The position numbers and the translations under genes were made by a program. 64,000 bases of DNA from DASZIT01 sp963819695. Its GTDB lineage: Bacteria; Actinomycetota; Acidimicrobiia; Acidimicrobiales; RAAP-2. The stretch spans positions 124,001 to 188,000 of the forward strand of contig CAWFXD010000003.1 in NCBI GenBank assembly GCA_963819695.1. The letters run 5' to 3'. Position 1 is the stretch's first letter. The number at the start of each line of letters is the position of its first letter. Shown here piece by piece: positions 48,192 through 59,559 of the stretch. A model generated the notes under the pieces. It had not been told where the DNA came from and searched no databases. It saw only the letters and a program-made list of their open reading frames with translations.

Positions 48192-48929
48192 TTAGCCGTG
48201 CACCATCACCATGGCCGGGCGGATGACGGTGCCCTTCCAGCGGTAGCCGGGCCGCATCACCTGGCCCACCACCGGGCCGTCGTGGGGCACGGGCGCGCCC
48301 GTCGCATCGTCGGCGTCGGCGGGCTCGGGACTCCCGCGCCGCACCGTTTCCGTTTCCGTGCACCGCATCCGCCGGCCCCGGCTCGGCGGGAAGATGCCCC
48401 ACCGCCTCGTGGGCGTTGGGGTCGAAGGGCTGGCCGACCGGGTCGATCCGCTCGAGGCCTTCCTTGGCCAGCGCGCCGGTGAGCAGCGAGGACGCCGCCA
48501 CCAGCGCCCGGGCGTCGTCGGAGTCGGGGTCGCCCACATGGGCGGCGGCCAGGTCGAGAGCGTCGAGGACCGGCAGCAGCTTGCCCACCAGCAACACCGC
48601 CGCCCGCTCGGCCTGCTCGCTCTGCTGCTTGGCCACCCGCTTGCGGTAGTTGTCGAACTCCGCCTGCAACCGCTTCAGGGAATCGAGGTACTCGTCGCGC
48701 TGGGCGGTCACCGCGGTCAACGGGTCGACGATCTCGCCCTCGACCACCTCGCCGTCATCGGCCCGCCGTCGTCGCCGAGGGTGAGGTCGTCATCGCCGAA
48801 GCTGGGCCCGACCTGCGGGCCGGTGGCGCCGAACTTCCTGGCCTGAGGCGCGGCGGAAGAACCAGAGGGGATCTCCCCCTCTGGTTCCTTCGCTCGCATC
48901 CGGTCAGGCGTCTCATGGCTACCGGGCAT
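48192..48929 (-). CDS. grpE: Nucleotide exchange factor GrpE; two one-base breaks
   Basis: Three frames join to one protein. The ATG at 48929 gives an acidic N-terminus ('MPGSHETPDRMRAKEPEGE'). After a break near 48770 'EVVEGEIVDPLTAVTAQRDE' and 'YLDSLKRLQAEFDNYRKRVA' form the long coiled coil. After a second break between 48310 and 48350 the beta-domain ends 'MRPGYRWKGTVIRPAMVMV'. The total span is a multiple of three, so one base is lost and one gained. It starts six bases after dnaK. Confidence 0.88.
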
Positions 48930-48935
48930 GGACGA

Positions 48936-50791
<1,856 letters not shown>

Positions 50792-51071
50792 CTGGTGCTC
50801 CCTTTTTCCCTGTTCAGCGCCCTTCCTCGGAGCGCCTCTGGCCTGTGTTGTTGCTCTTCTGAGCTAGACCCTATCCTGGTTGCCTTACACGAGTATAGCA
50901 AAGTTGATGGTCCTGTGTATAGATTTTCTACAATATTTTGCTCATACGTCTGGAGCAGGGACTATACCCGGATCGTGGCCGGACGGCGGTACATGAGCGG
51001 TACCGAAAGGCTCTGAACATGGAGGTCCTTCGGCCCTGTTGCAGGCTCGTCCCAGGGATTTGACTTGGGGT
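50792..51071 (-). promoter_or_regulatory. Upstream region of dnaK with candidate -10
   Basis: This stretch of 280 bases is AT-rich around 50881-50940. On the minus strand TATACT at 50897-50892 is a fair -10 about 100 bases before the dnaK start; no convincing -35 or HAIR box is seen. No gene is recognised. Confidence 0.35.
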
Positions 51072-51404
51072 ATGACAGAAGTTCCCGACTCCTGGGACAC
51101 CGACCTCGGATGGATCAGGCATCAACTGGAAAACCTGGTCTGCGAACGCCTCCAGCACCAGCTCGGCCAAGACGAGGAGTTGCGCTTCCGCCGGCTGTGC
51201 GAGTGGGAGGCGTCCTTGCTCGGGCCCGGTTCCGACGAAACAGTCGTCCTCCCGCGGCGGCCACGCCCTCGTTGCTGCTCCTCAGCTCACGGCACCAAGA
51301 CCACGGGCCAGCCGAGATACGCTCGCCTCCATGCTCGACCTGGTACTCCTCCGCCATGGCCAGTCGACCTGGAATGCCGAGAATCTGTTCACCGGATGGC
51401 ATGA
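51072..51404 (+). CDS. Small hypothetical protein overlapping gpmA
   Basis: ATG 51072 opens a charged helical stretch, 'MTEVPDSWDTDLGWIRHQLE' and 'LRFRRLCEWEASLLGPGSDE', that looks protein-like. After about residue 60 the frame becomes Arg/Pro-rich and runs 74 bases into gpmA, so the real gene may end earlier after another frame break. No family recognised. Confidence 0.35.
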   Translation: MTEVPDSWDTDLGWIRHQLENLVCERLQHQLGQDEELRFRRLCEWEASLLGPGSDETVVLPRRPRPRCCSSAHGTKTTGQPRYARLHARPGTPPPWPVDLECRESVHRMA

Positions 51405-52087
51405 CGTCGATCTGACCCCTCAGGGGGAGGCCGAGGCCATCGAAGCGGGACGGTTGTTGGGGTCGGAGGCAGACCTCGACATACGGGTGCTGCACACCTC
51501 CGTCCTTACCCGAGCCATACGCACTGCAAACTTCGCACTCGACGCCGCTCAGAAAATGTTGGCTGCCGGTCCGGCGTCACTGGCGGCTCAACGAGCGCCA
51601 CTACGGGGACCTCCAGGGTCGCAACAAGAAGGAGACCGCCGCCCAGTACGGCAAAGAGCAGCTCACTGCCTGGCGGCGGGGCTATGCCACCCCTCCCCCT
51701 CCGGTGCCCGCCGGCGACGAGCGCCACCCGGCGGGGGATCCCCGCTACCGGGACGTGCCGGCGGAGGCGTTGCCGGCGACCGAGTGCCTGGCCGATGTGG
51801 TGGCCCGGGTGGTCCCCTACTGGGAGGACGCCATCGTCCCCGACCTGTTGGTCGAGGGGGCCCGGGGCGGGGCGGTGCTGGTGGTGGCCCACGGCAACAG
51901 TCTCCGGGCGCTCCGCAAGCACATCGACGGGATCAGCGACGACGACATCGTCGAGTTGGAGGTTCCCACCGGGATTCCCTTCCGGTATCGGTTGGGGGAC
52001 GACCTCTCTGTGGTGTCCAGTGAGTACCTCGGTGACCCGGAGGCGGCCAAGGCCGCGTCCGAGGCGGTGGCGCGGCAGGCAGGCTAA
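51331..52087 (+). CDS. gpmA: 2,3-bisphosphoglycerate-dependent phosphoglycerate mutase; one-base break
   Basis: Interconverts 3- and 2-phosphoglycerate. 'LVLLRHGQSTWNAENLFTGW' has the phospho-His9. After 'TANFALDAAQKM' an extra T near 51560 breaks the frame; skipping it gives 'WRLNERHYGDLQGRNKKETA', the defining motif. The rest, with 'LVVAHGNSLRALRKHIDGIS' and 'ELEVPTGIPFRYRL', ends at 52087. The span is 3n+1, so one extra base. Repaired length 251 residues. Confidence 0.92.
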
Positions 52088-52129
52088 GCCTGAGCCCGCG
52101 GGCCGCAGGGGCCTCGGCCCCGACCTTGG

Positions 52130-52999
52130 CTACGCACTCCCAGACTTGGGAGGGATCGGCGGTTGACTGTTGTTGTTGGCTGCGTGGGTGGCGGACACCG
52201 CGCCGGCCGCTCCGGCCCCCAATGCGGTTCCGAGCAGAGTACCTATCTCGGCTGAAAATGTGCCGCGGAAGGCAAGGGCGATGGCTCCGCTAATCGCCAA
52301 AAGCGCGAGCACCGAGCTCCCCAACCCGGCGCCCAGCACCGCGAAGTTGACCGAGGATGATTTCTGCGCCTCGACCGTCAGCTTCTTGGTCCCCTTCTTG
52401 GTTGGTGGGTTGGCCCCGGCGGTTGGGTCGGTCCACGTTGCGGTGGCGGTGACAGCTCCTGCCTTGACGCCGGTCACCACCAAATTGGCATTGGGTCCAT
52501 CCCCGCTCGTGCTCACAATCCCGGTTGGCGCAAAGGTCCAGGTACATGGCACCAGCTTCGTTCCGTCTTTCGCTGAAAGTGTCACCGTCGAGCCCACCTC
52601 GAAGGAGTCATGATCGGCGGTGATCGTGAGGTCACCGACGGATGTCAGAAGAGCCTCAGCCGCGGCGGCGGACTTCAAGGGAGTATCCGACTCGGTCACG
52701 TTGGATGCGCCGGCGCGGAGGGCCTCCAGAACCTTCTCTCGGCTTTCCCGCCTGTCCTTGCTCACCACCCAGAGGAGGCCAGCCGAGATAACGACGCCGA
52801 AGAGGATGGCCGCCAATGACAGCCAGCCATCGGTACTGGAATTTACGTCGGCAACCGGTTGGGTGGTCGTCGTGGGTGTTGCGGTCGCGCCTGCGGACCC
52901 GGACATGGTTCCAAATAACCAACACGCGAGCCAAACAACGCCCGCACTCCAGACCAGTTTTTCGATGAGCCGCCTGATGACCGAAACCGACATGAGCAT
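52130..52999 (-). CDS. Membrane protein with Ig-like domain, unknown function
   Basis: 289 residues from the ATG at 52999, which has AGGAGG seven bases upstream. Helix 1 is near 'LVWSAGVVWLACWLFGTM', helix 2 'LAAILFGVVISAGLLWVV', then a cytoplasmic or extracytoplasmic stretch. An Ig-like beta domain follows ('SFEVGSTVTLSAKDGTKLVP', 'VVTGVKAGAVTATATW'), and finally two helices with 'LGTALGAGAAGAVSATHA'. No named family recognised. It lies downstream of the glnK terminator on the same strand. Confidence 0.7.
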   Translation of the reverse strand: MLMSVSVIRRLIEKLVWSAGVVWLACWLFGTMSGSAGATATPTTTTQPVADVNSSTDGWLSLAAILFGVVISAGLLWVVSKDRRESREKVLEALRAGASNVTESDTPLKSAAAAEALLTSVGDLTITADHDSFEVGSTVTLSAKDGTKLVPCTWTFAPTGIVSTSGDGPNANLVVTGVKAGAVTATATWTDPTAGANPPTKKGTKKLTVEAQKSSSVNFAVLGAGLGSSVLALLAISGAIALAFRGTFSAEIGTLLGTALGAGAAGAVSATHAANNNSQPPIPPKSGSA

Positions 53000-53107
53000 C
53001 GATCCTCCTGTGTCGCTGGTAGACGCCTCGGAAGCATAAGTCTGCGGGCGAACCGATGCTGCAGCTCGTGACGACTGCCAAATCCCGCCGACACCCAGAC
53101 CGAAAAC

Positions 53108-53143
53108 GATGAATGGCCGGCTCCGAAGAGCCGGCCATTCATC
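53108..53143 (-). terminator. Intrinsic terminator of amt-glnK
   Basis: Perfect 16-bp stem closed by a four-base loop. Read on the minus strand the loop is UUCG inside a C-G pair, the extra-stable tetraloop, and the stem is followed by GTTTTC. It lies 39 bases past the glnK stop. This is the best-formed terminator in the window. Confidence 0.9.
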
Positions 53144-53181
53144 TTCACAGGGTGCCGTGGGGGGCGCGGCACCCGGTTGGG

Positions 53182-53520
53182 TCACAAGGCGTCGGTGCCC
53201 CGCTCCCCGGTCCTGACCCGTACGACGTCCTCCACGGGGAGGATCCAGACCTTGCCGTCGCCGATCTTGCCCGTACTGGCACTGTCGACCACCGCATTGG
53301 TCACATCCTCCACCTGCGAGTCGTCGACCAAGATCTCGAGACGCACCTTGGGGACGAACTCGACTTCGTATTCGGCGCCCCGGTAGACCTCGGTGTGGCC
53401 CCGCTGGCGCCCAAAGCCCTGGGCCTCCGTCAGAGTCAATCCGTGGACACCGAGGGTCTTGAGTGCCTCTTTCACGTCGTCAAGTTTGAACGGCTTCACT
53501 ACCGCTACGACGAGTTTCAT
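53182..53520 (-). CDS. glnK: Nitrogen regulatory protein P-II
   Basis: 112 residues: 'MKLVVAVVKPFKLDDVKEAL', the T-loop 'HTEVYRGAEYEVEFVPKVRL' with modifiable Tyr51, and the B-loop 'STGKIGDGKVWILPVEDVVR'. Binds ATP/ADP and 2-oxoglutarate and gates the Amt channel. Directly downstream of amt by 34 bases, the typical amtB-glnK pair. In actinobacteria Tyr51 is adenylylated by GlnD; glnD is not in the window. Confidence 0.95.
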   Translation of the reverse strand: MKLVVAVVKPFKLDDVKEALKTLGVHGLTLTEAQGFGRQRGHTEVYRGAEYEVEFVPKVRLEILVDDSQVEDVTNAVVDSASTGKIGDGKVWILPVEDVVRVRTGERGTDAL

Positions 53521-53554
53521 TTTTGAATTCCTCCTTGGATTCGTAGTGGTGGTG

Positions 53555-55153
53555 TCAGCTGGGTTCCACGCCGGACGGTGGACCGTCGTCGGGTCTCTCT
53601 AACGTCGCGACGCTCCCACCCGACGATCCGCCGCCGCCGGCGCCGCCCGAGCCTCCGGCGCTGCTGGCTGTGGAAAGAGATCCGACCCTTGCCGCCAGCG
53701 TCTCCTCCGGGAACGCCTCCTCGCCGTGGATGGCCAGGTCGCCGACCTCGAGGATCTCGTCCTTGTAGCGAGCCCCACGCAGCACCAGCCCGATGAGCTT
53801 CATCAGGATGAAGGTCACCAGCGCCGACCACAGGATCACCCACACCGCGGCTCGGGCCTGTTCCCATAGCTGGTGGGCCGAGCCGCCATAGGCCAAGCCG
53901 TTCACCGAAAACGGTACGCACGAACCCGCGGACGACGAATAGGCGTTGATCGTGGTATTGACCACCTGCCCGTTGGCGTCGAGGTGACCGCAGCCGTATT
54001 CGATCATGTTGGGGTTCCCGAAGACACCGAGCAGCAGGCCGCCGAAGAGACCGGCGATGCCGTGGGTATAGACCACCCCGAGGGCGTCGTCCACCCTCGA
54101 GAAGGGCCGTACCTTGGAGAGGTAGTTCCAGGCGAACCAGACGATCACGGTCGCGATTCCTCCGACGGCAATGGCGCCTTCGCCACTCACCCAGCCTGCG
54201 CACGGAGTGATCGCAACCAAGCCGCAGATCATGCCGTTGACGCCACCCAGGAAGGTGGGTTTCTTCTCCTTGGACAGCCAGGCGTCCATACCGATCCAGA
54301 CGATCACACCGACCGCGGTGGCGAGGTTGGTGTTGACCACCGCCGCGGCGGCGTCGATACCGGCGTAGTACGGGTCACCACCGTTGAACCCGTTCCAGCC
54401 GAGCCAGAGGATGCCCGCCCCGACCGCGGCCATCACCAGGTTGTTGGGTAACGCATGCTGTCTGTCTCTTAACAGTCTGGGGCCTAGGACCCAAGCGGCG
54501 ACGAAGCCGGAGACGCCCGCCGACATGTGGATGACGTAACCACCGGAGAAGTCGAGGGATCCCTCCTGGGCGAAATAGCCACCACCCCACAGCAGGAAGG
54601 CGTCGACGCCGTAGACCAGGGTCGACCAGAGCGGGACCAGCAGGCACCAGGCACTGAACTTGATCCGACCGAGCACACTCCCCAAGAAGAGCAGGGGAGT
54701 GATGGCGGCGAACACGAACTGGAAGTACGCCAGTGTGGTCGTCGGGAAGTGGAAGGGGATGACGGTGTTGGCCGCCGACACCCCCTGGCTAGATTCGTTC
54801 CCGGCGCTGGTGATACTCCCCGGTTTACCCGCGAGATTCTCGAAGAAGTGTTTGACCCAACCGACGCCCGAGAGCTGGGTCTGCACCCCGTTGTGCACAC
54901 CACCGCCGATCGAGGTCGCACCGAAGCCGATCTTGTATGACCACAACACCCAGGCGATCAGCACCAGCGAGAATCCGGCGAACATCATGGTCAGAACGTT
55001 CACCGCCCACTTCTTCTGGACGATCGACGCGTAGAGCACCGCCAATCCGGGAAGGCTCATCAGACCGACGAACGTGGCTGCCACCAGCTGCCAGGTGTTG
55101 TCGGCCGGATTTAACCAACTCGGGTACGGGACTTGCGTGATTGCGGCTAGCAC
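53555..55153 (-). CDS. amt: Ammonium transporter
   Basis: 532 residues, eleven transmembrane helices. Conserved features: 'LMSLPGLAVLYASIVQKKWA' near the N-terminus, the pore His in 'VIHMSAGVSGFVAAWVLGPR' and 'VVYTHGIAGLFGGLLLGVFG', and 'ILWLGWNGFNGGDPYYAG'. A long Ser/Gly-rich cytoplasmic tail follows the last helix. Upstream, around 55272-55287, 'GTTAC' and 'GTTAAC' half-sites vaguely recall GlnR boxes but do not fit the consensus spacing well. Confidence 0.95.
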   Translation of the reverse strand: MLAAITQVPYPSWLNPADNTWQLVAATFVGLMSLPGLAVLYASIVQKKWAVNVLTMMFAGFSLVLIAWVLWSYKIGFGATSIGGGVHNGVQTQLSGVGWVKHFFENLAGKPGSITSAGNESSQGVSAANTVIPFHFPTTTLAYFQFVFAAITPLLFLGSVLGRIKFSAWCLLVPLWSTLVYGVDAFLLWGGGYFAQEGSLDFSGGYVIHMSAGVSGFVAAWVLGPRLLRDRQHALPNNLVMAAVGAGILWLGWNGFNGGDPYYAGIDAAAAVVNTNLATAVGVIVWIGMDAWLSKEKKPTFLGGVNGMICGLVAITPCAGWVSGEGAIAVGGIATVIVWFAWNYLSKVRPFSRVDDALGVVYTHGIAGLFGGLLLGVFGNPNMIEYGCGHLDANGQVVNTTINAYSSSAGSCVPFSVNGLAYGGSAHQLWEQARAAVWVILWSALVTFILMKLIGLVLRGARYKDEILEVGDLAIHGEEAFPEETLAARVGSLSTASSAGGSGGAGGGGSSGGSVATLERPDDGPPSGVEPS

Positions 55154-55456
55154 GGTTTGGGTGCTCCTCTCGTGAGATAACTAAGCCAGATGTGCCAAGG
55201 CCAAGCCAGGCAGCTTTCGCACTGCCGATGCAAACAATGCACGAGGGGGATTTCGTCACGGTCACGCCCGTGTTACCAACGCGTTAACGGTGCGGGTTAG
55301 CAGGCAGAATCCGTCGAGCAGGCACCGATTCCGGCGCGGAATCAGGGCCGCGGGAGCCCTTCTGGGCAGGTTGAGATGGGACCCCGGGACGCGAGCAGTG
55401 CTCGCGGTAGCCACCCACCGCGGGAGCGAGGGTGTCCGGTCACCCGCAGGTGAACT

Positions 55457-55478
55457 CCCGAGCCGGCTCCGGCTCGGG
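55457..55478 (-). terminator. GC-rich hairpin after the 55479 gene
   Basis: 'cccgagccgg' and 'ccggctcggg' form a ten-base inverted repeat with a two-base centre immediately past the stop of the minus-strand membrane gene. The T run is lacking. The rest of 55154-55456 between this gene and amt holds no recognisable gene. Confidence 0.5.
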
Positions 55479-56072
55479 TCAGCTGGCCTTCCGCCGGTTC
55501 GGCGGGGTGTAGCGCTTGGACTCGAGACGGGAGGTCGTGGAGGTGTTGGCCTCTTTCAATTTCTGCTGGAACCGGTAGGCCCGGACCAGCAACCAGGCAC
55601 CCGCCATGATGAACGGAATCCCGAAACCCCAGAAGTGGAGATTGAAGATGGACAGCCCATACAGGGCCATGGCGATGCCGAGGTAGGTGCGCTTGCGGAA
55701 GTAGGCCATGGCCAGCATGAGGAAGGACAGGGCGATGGCCACCGCGCCCAGCTCGAGGTAGAGCGTCGGGTTCACGTGCAGCTTGTTGACCAGGCCGTTG
55801 GCCAGGGTGGCCTTGGGGTCGTTGTTGATCAGGGTCCCGGTGATGATCAGCCCGAGGGCGGCGGCGATGGGTGCCGCCAGCAGGCCGAGGAGGCGCTCCT
55901 TGTCGTCAGCCCGGGCGACCGCCTCCTCCCGCTCGGCCAGGGTCTCCGGGATCTGGCCGTTGTACTTGGTCCCGGTCCCCGGTCCGCTCTGGCCGGGCTC
56001 AGCGGGCTTCAGGAAGGCGGAGCTCAGGCGCTCGCTGAGCGTTTCCTTGTCCGGGTCGGGGCGGCGGGCCAT
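55479..56072 (-). CDS. Membrane protein of unknown function
   Basis: 197 residues: a polar N-terminal 60 residues, then four hydrophobic helices ('LLGLLAAPIAAALGLIITGT', 'LELGAVAIALSFLMLAMAYF', 'LGIAMALYGLSIFNLHFW', 'FGIPFIMAGAWLLVRAYRF') and a basic tail (KRYTPPNRRKAS). I recall similar proteins in many actinobacteria without a function. It follows the 56081 gene by eight bases. Confidence 0.75.
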   Translation of the reverse strand: MARRPDPDKETLSERLSSAFLKPAEPGQSGPGTGTKYNGQIPETLAEREEAVARADDKERLLGLLAAPIAAALGLIITGTLINNDPKATLANGLVNKLHVNPTLYLELGAVAIALSFLMLAMAYFRKRTYLGIAMALYGLSIFNLHFWGFGIPFIMAGAWLLVRAYRFQQKLKEANTSTTSRLESKRYTPPNRRKAS

Positions 56073-56080
56073 GGTGCAGG

Positions 56081-56713
56081 CTAGCTCCTGTGGTCGATGG
56101 CGGGCGAGGGAGATCCCGTCGGGATGCGGTCACCACGGGGGACCCCACGGACCCGTCGGCGCCGGAAAAGCAGCGCCCCCAGTATGGCCGCCAGCAAGAC
56201 CAGCAAGATCACCGGGATGGTGAACACCGTCCACGACGGGTGCTCGGAGGCCACGGTGCTAGGCGTCGACACCAGCGCCGGGTCGCCGGGAACCGAGACA
56301 CCCCGGAGGGTCGTGCCCGGCGTCAGGAGGTTGTTCCCGGGGAGGTTCTCGGTGTAGGTCCGACCATCCAGTGTGAACGTCCCCCGGCAGTCATACCCGG
56401 CGGCATTGCTCCCGCTCCCGCCCAACAGGCCCATACAACCGGTCACCCGTATTTGGACGGGAACCCCGTTGTTGCGCAGCGAGTTGATCTGCGCATTCTT
56501 CTGGAATCCGGCCACCAACATGATGACGGCGAGAACGGCCACACCGACCAGGCAGATGCCGACCACCACCTGTCCGACCCGGCGGATGTCGACGTCGACG
56601 CCCGCCCCTCGGAGATTGGTGAGGGGAACGTCAGGAGATTCGATATCCCCGGTCGTCACCTGGGTGTCCGCCGGGGCCGGGCCTTGAGGGGCCGTCGGCT
56701 TCGGAGCGATCAT
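56081..56713 (-). CDS. Two-helix membrane protein, DUF3592-like layout
   Basis: 210 residues. Helix at about 46-68 ('VGQVVVGICLVGVAVLAVIM'), an extracytoplasmic domain with 'INSLRNNGVPVQIRVTGCMG', 'YDCRGTFTLDGRTYTENLPG' and 'GVSVPGDPALVSTPS', then a second helix ('FTIPVILLVLLAAILGALLF') and a basic end. The paired cysteines in the domain may form a disulphide. The family call is by layout only. Confidence 0.7.
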   Translation of the reverse strand: MIAPKPTAPQGPAPADTQVTTGDIESPDVPLTNLRGAGVDVDIRRVGQVVVGICLVGVAVLAVIMLVAGFQKNAQINSLRNNGVPVQIRVTGCMGLLGGSGSNAAGYDCRGTFTLDGRTYTENLPGNNLLTPGTTLRGVSVPGDPALVSTPSTVASEHPSWTVFTIPVILLVLLAAILGALLFRRRRVRGVPRGDRIPTGSPSPAIDHRS

Positions 56714-56914
56714 TGGCCTTCCATCTCGGCTTCAGGTGCGTTCGCCGACCGGCGGCGGTGCTCCCGAGATCCGGAGATGGTAGCAGCGGGCGGTACTGAA
56801 CTTGTCTCCGGTCCCGCGTCGCTCCGGGCCCGGCAACCGATTGCGAGCCACGCGCTCACCTTCCTCCCACCAGCATTCCGGCACGTCGGAGGCCCTCTGT
56901 GTAGCCTTTGCGCC

Positions 56915-57337
56915 ATGGCAGCCCACCCGAAGGCATTGGACCTCAAGAGCGTGTGGCTTTTCTCGAGCTGCACCAATAACGAGCTGAAGAAAATCCGGGG
57001 ATTACTCGAAGAGGTGCACGTCCCGGCCAAGAAGATGCTGGTCGAACAGGGCACCATCGGACGGGAGTTCTTCCTCATCGTGGACGGCGAGGCCAATGTC
57101 GTCCGCAGCGGGAAGAAGATCGCCAGACTCGGGCCCGGCGCCTACTTCGGCGAACTGGCGCTGCTCGACCGCCACCCGCGCTCGGCGTCGGTCATCTCCG
57201 ACACCGACATGGACGTGCTGGTGATGTCCCAGCGTCAGTTCAACGGGGTGCTCGACCTGGTACCGGCCATCGCCCACAAGCTGCTGATGGCCATGGCCGC
57301 CCGAGTTCGGGAGTCAGACACCAAGGCGTTCCACTAG
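56915..57337 (+). CDS. Cyclic nucleotide-binding domain protein
   Basis: 140 residues that are almost entirely one CRP-like cNMP domain: 'FSSCTNNELKKIRGLLEEVH', 'LVEQGTIGREFFLIVDGEAN' and the phosphate-binding cassette 'PGAYFGELALLDRHPRSASV' with Glu and Arg. No helix-turn-helix follows, so it is a stand-alone sensor, perhaps acting on another protein. Convergent with the Fe-S oxidoreductase. Confidence 0.88.
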   Translation: MAAHPKALDLKSVWLFSSCTNNELKKIRGLLEEVHVPAKKMLVEQGTIGREFFLIVDGEANVVRSGKKIARLGPGAYFGELALLDRHPRSASVISDTDMDVLVMSQRQFNGVLDLVPAIAHKLLMAMAARVRESDTKAFH

Positions 57338-57345
57338 AGCAACGA

Positions 57346-59464
57346 CTAACCCGGCTCCACCGGTCCGTCACCGGCGGCCCCGGTTTCACCCGCCGATACC
57401 GTTTCGATGTCAGGTGCACCCACCGACACCGGATCACCCATCGACTCCTCCAGGAGTTGGGACAGGTCGAGGACCCGCACGTCGTCCTCCTTCTGGTGGG
57501 CCCGCACCGCGTCGTCGAGCATGATCATGCAATAGGGGCAGGCGGTCGACACCACGTCGGCCCCGGTGCCCAGGGCCTCCTCGGTGCGCTCCATGTTCAC
57601 CCGCTTGCCGATGTTCTCCTCGAGCCACATGCGGGCGCCACCGGCACCACAGCAGAAGCCTTTCTCACGGCAGCGCTTCATTTCGACGTTCTTGGCGCCG
57701 GGAATGGCGTCGATCACCGAACGGGGCTCGTCGAACACCCGGTTGTGCCGGCCCAGGTAGCAGGGGTCGTGATAGGTCACCGTGCCCTTGTACCCGCCAC
57801 CGGGGGTGAGCTTGCCCTCGGTCACCAGGTGGTCGAGGAGCTGGCTGTGGTGGATGACCTCGAAGTTGCCGCCGAGGGCGGGGTACTCGTTGGACAGCGT
57901 GTTGAAGCAGTGGGGACAGGTGGCGATGATCTTCTTGGCGCCTACTCCATTCAGGGTCTCGATGTTGGTATGGCACTGCTCCTGGAAGAGGTACTCGTTG
58001 CCCAATCGCCGTACTGGGTCTCCCGTGCAGCTCTCCTTCTTCCCCAAGATGGCGAAGGAAACGCCGGCCCGATGCAGCATGCGGGCGGTGGCTTGGGCGC
58101 CCTTGCGGGCCCGCTCGTCGAGGGCTCCGGCGCATCCCACCCAGTAGAGGTACTCGATGTCGGCGGGGATGGTGTCGGTCACCACCGGTACTTCGAAGTC
58201 GAGGGAGGCGATCCAGTCCTCCCGTTTCGCCGCCCCCAAACCCCAGGGATCGCCCTGATTCTCCACGTTGCGGAGCATCAGGCCGGCCTCGGACGGGAAC
58301 CGCGACTCGATGAGGACCTCGTAGCGGCGCATATCGATGATGGTGTCGATGTGCTCGATGTCGACCGGGCACTCCTCCACGCAGGCGCCACAGGTGGTGC
58401 AGGACCAGAGGACGTCGGGCTCGATCACGGACGGGACCAGGGTCTCCCGCTCGACTCCGGCGGCCCGGTTCTTCGCCATGATCTGGTCGGCCTCCGAGAA
58501 CAGGTTGTCGCGGAGGCTCATGATCAGGAGCTTGGGGGAGAGCGGCTTGCCGGTGTTCCAGGCCGGGCACTGGGACTGGCACCGCCCGCACTCGGTGCAG
58601 GTGGCCAAGTCGAGCAGCTGCTTCCAGGAGAGATCCTCAACCCGTCCGGCGCCGAAGACGATTTCGTCCTCCTCGCCGACATCCTCCATGCTCATGTCCG
58701 GCGTGGAGGCCAGGGCACCGAGAGCCCGGGGCCGGCGGGAGGTGGCCACGTTGATGGGGGCGAGGAAGATGTGGAGATGCTTCGAGTAGGAGACGAAGAC
58801 CAGGAAGCCGGTGATGATGGCGATATTGGCCAGCAGGGCGACCGTCTCGATGACACTGTTGACCCCGGTTCCGAGGGGGTGGAGCCAGCTGGCGATCCCG
58901 TGGGAGGCGAAAGCCCAGTTGCTGTAAGGGAAGTTGCCGGTATTGACCTGCGCGGCCCGGTAGAGGAGCAGCGAGATCATGACGCCGGCGATCATCAGCC
59001 AGCACCAGATAGGCGGCGGTGGTGTGAGAGCCGAAGAAACGGGACCGGCGCTCTTCTCGCTTTGGCGAGCTCATCACCCTGATGACGAAGAAAACACAAA
59101 GGGCCAACAGCACGGCCAGTGCGAAGAAGTCCTCTACGAACCCGATCCACGACCAGATGCCGATCCCCGGGATGTGGAAATCGCGCTGAAAGAGGTCTCC
59201 GAACGCCTCGATGATGGTGAGGAAGAGAATGGTGAATCCCCAGAAGGTGAAGGCGTGGGCGAGGCCCGGCACCGTCCACTGGAGCAGTTTCTTCTGCCCA
59301 CCGACCTCGACCAGTTCGGCCTTCACCCGGGAGGGGATGTTCTTGAAGCGGTCGGGGGCCGGCTGGCCGCTGGAGACCAACTCGAAGATCCACAGGAACC
59401 GTCGACCAGCGATGGCAAACATGATCGCGGTGATGCTGAGACCAACTGCGAGTCTGACTACCAC
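57346..59464 (-). CDS. Membrane-anchored heterodisulfide-reductase-like Fe-S oxidoreductase; one-base break
   Basis: Start at GTG 59464 with GGAGG upstream. The N-terminal 260 residues are five or six helices resembling a NarI/HdrE cytochrome b domain. An extra T near 59015 interrupts 'FFGSHTTAA' before 'IWCWLMIAGVMISLLLYRAA'. Then two 4Fe-4S clusters ('CTECGRCQSQCP', 'CTTCGACVEECP') and two CCG domains ('HDPCYLGRHN', 'EKGFCCGAGGARMW') follow. Repaired length about 705 residues. Probably moves electrons between the quinone pool and a soluble donor such as ETF. Confidence 0.88.
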
Positions 59465-59559
59465 TGTGGTTTCTTCCTCCCTCAAGGTTACCGATGAGTA
59501 ACTAGCGAATGAGCGTAGCTGGGATACGGCACGGGGGCTTGTTTACCCCGAAAGTGCGG

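Noticed and set aside
55272..55287. GlnR box upstream of amt
   Set aside because: GTTAC and GTTAAC half-sites occur, but the spacing and the second half-site do not match gnTnAC-n6-GnAAC; kept only as a remark.
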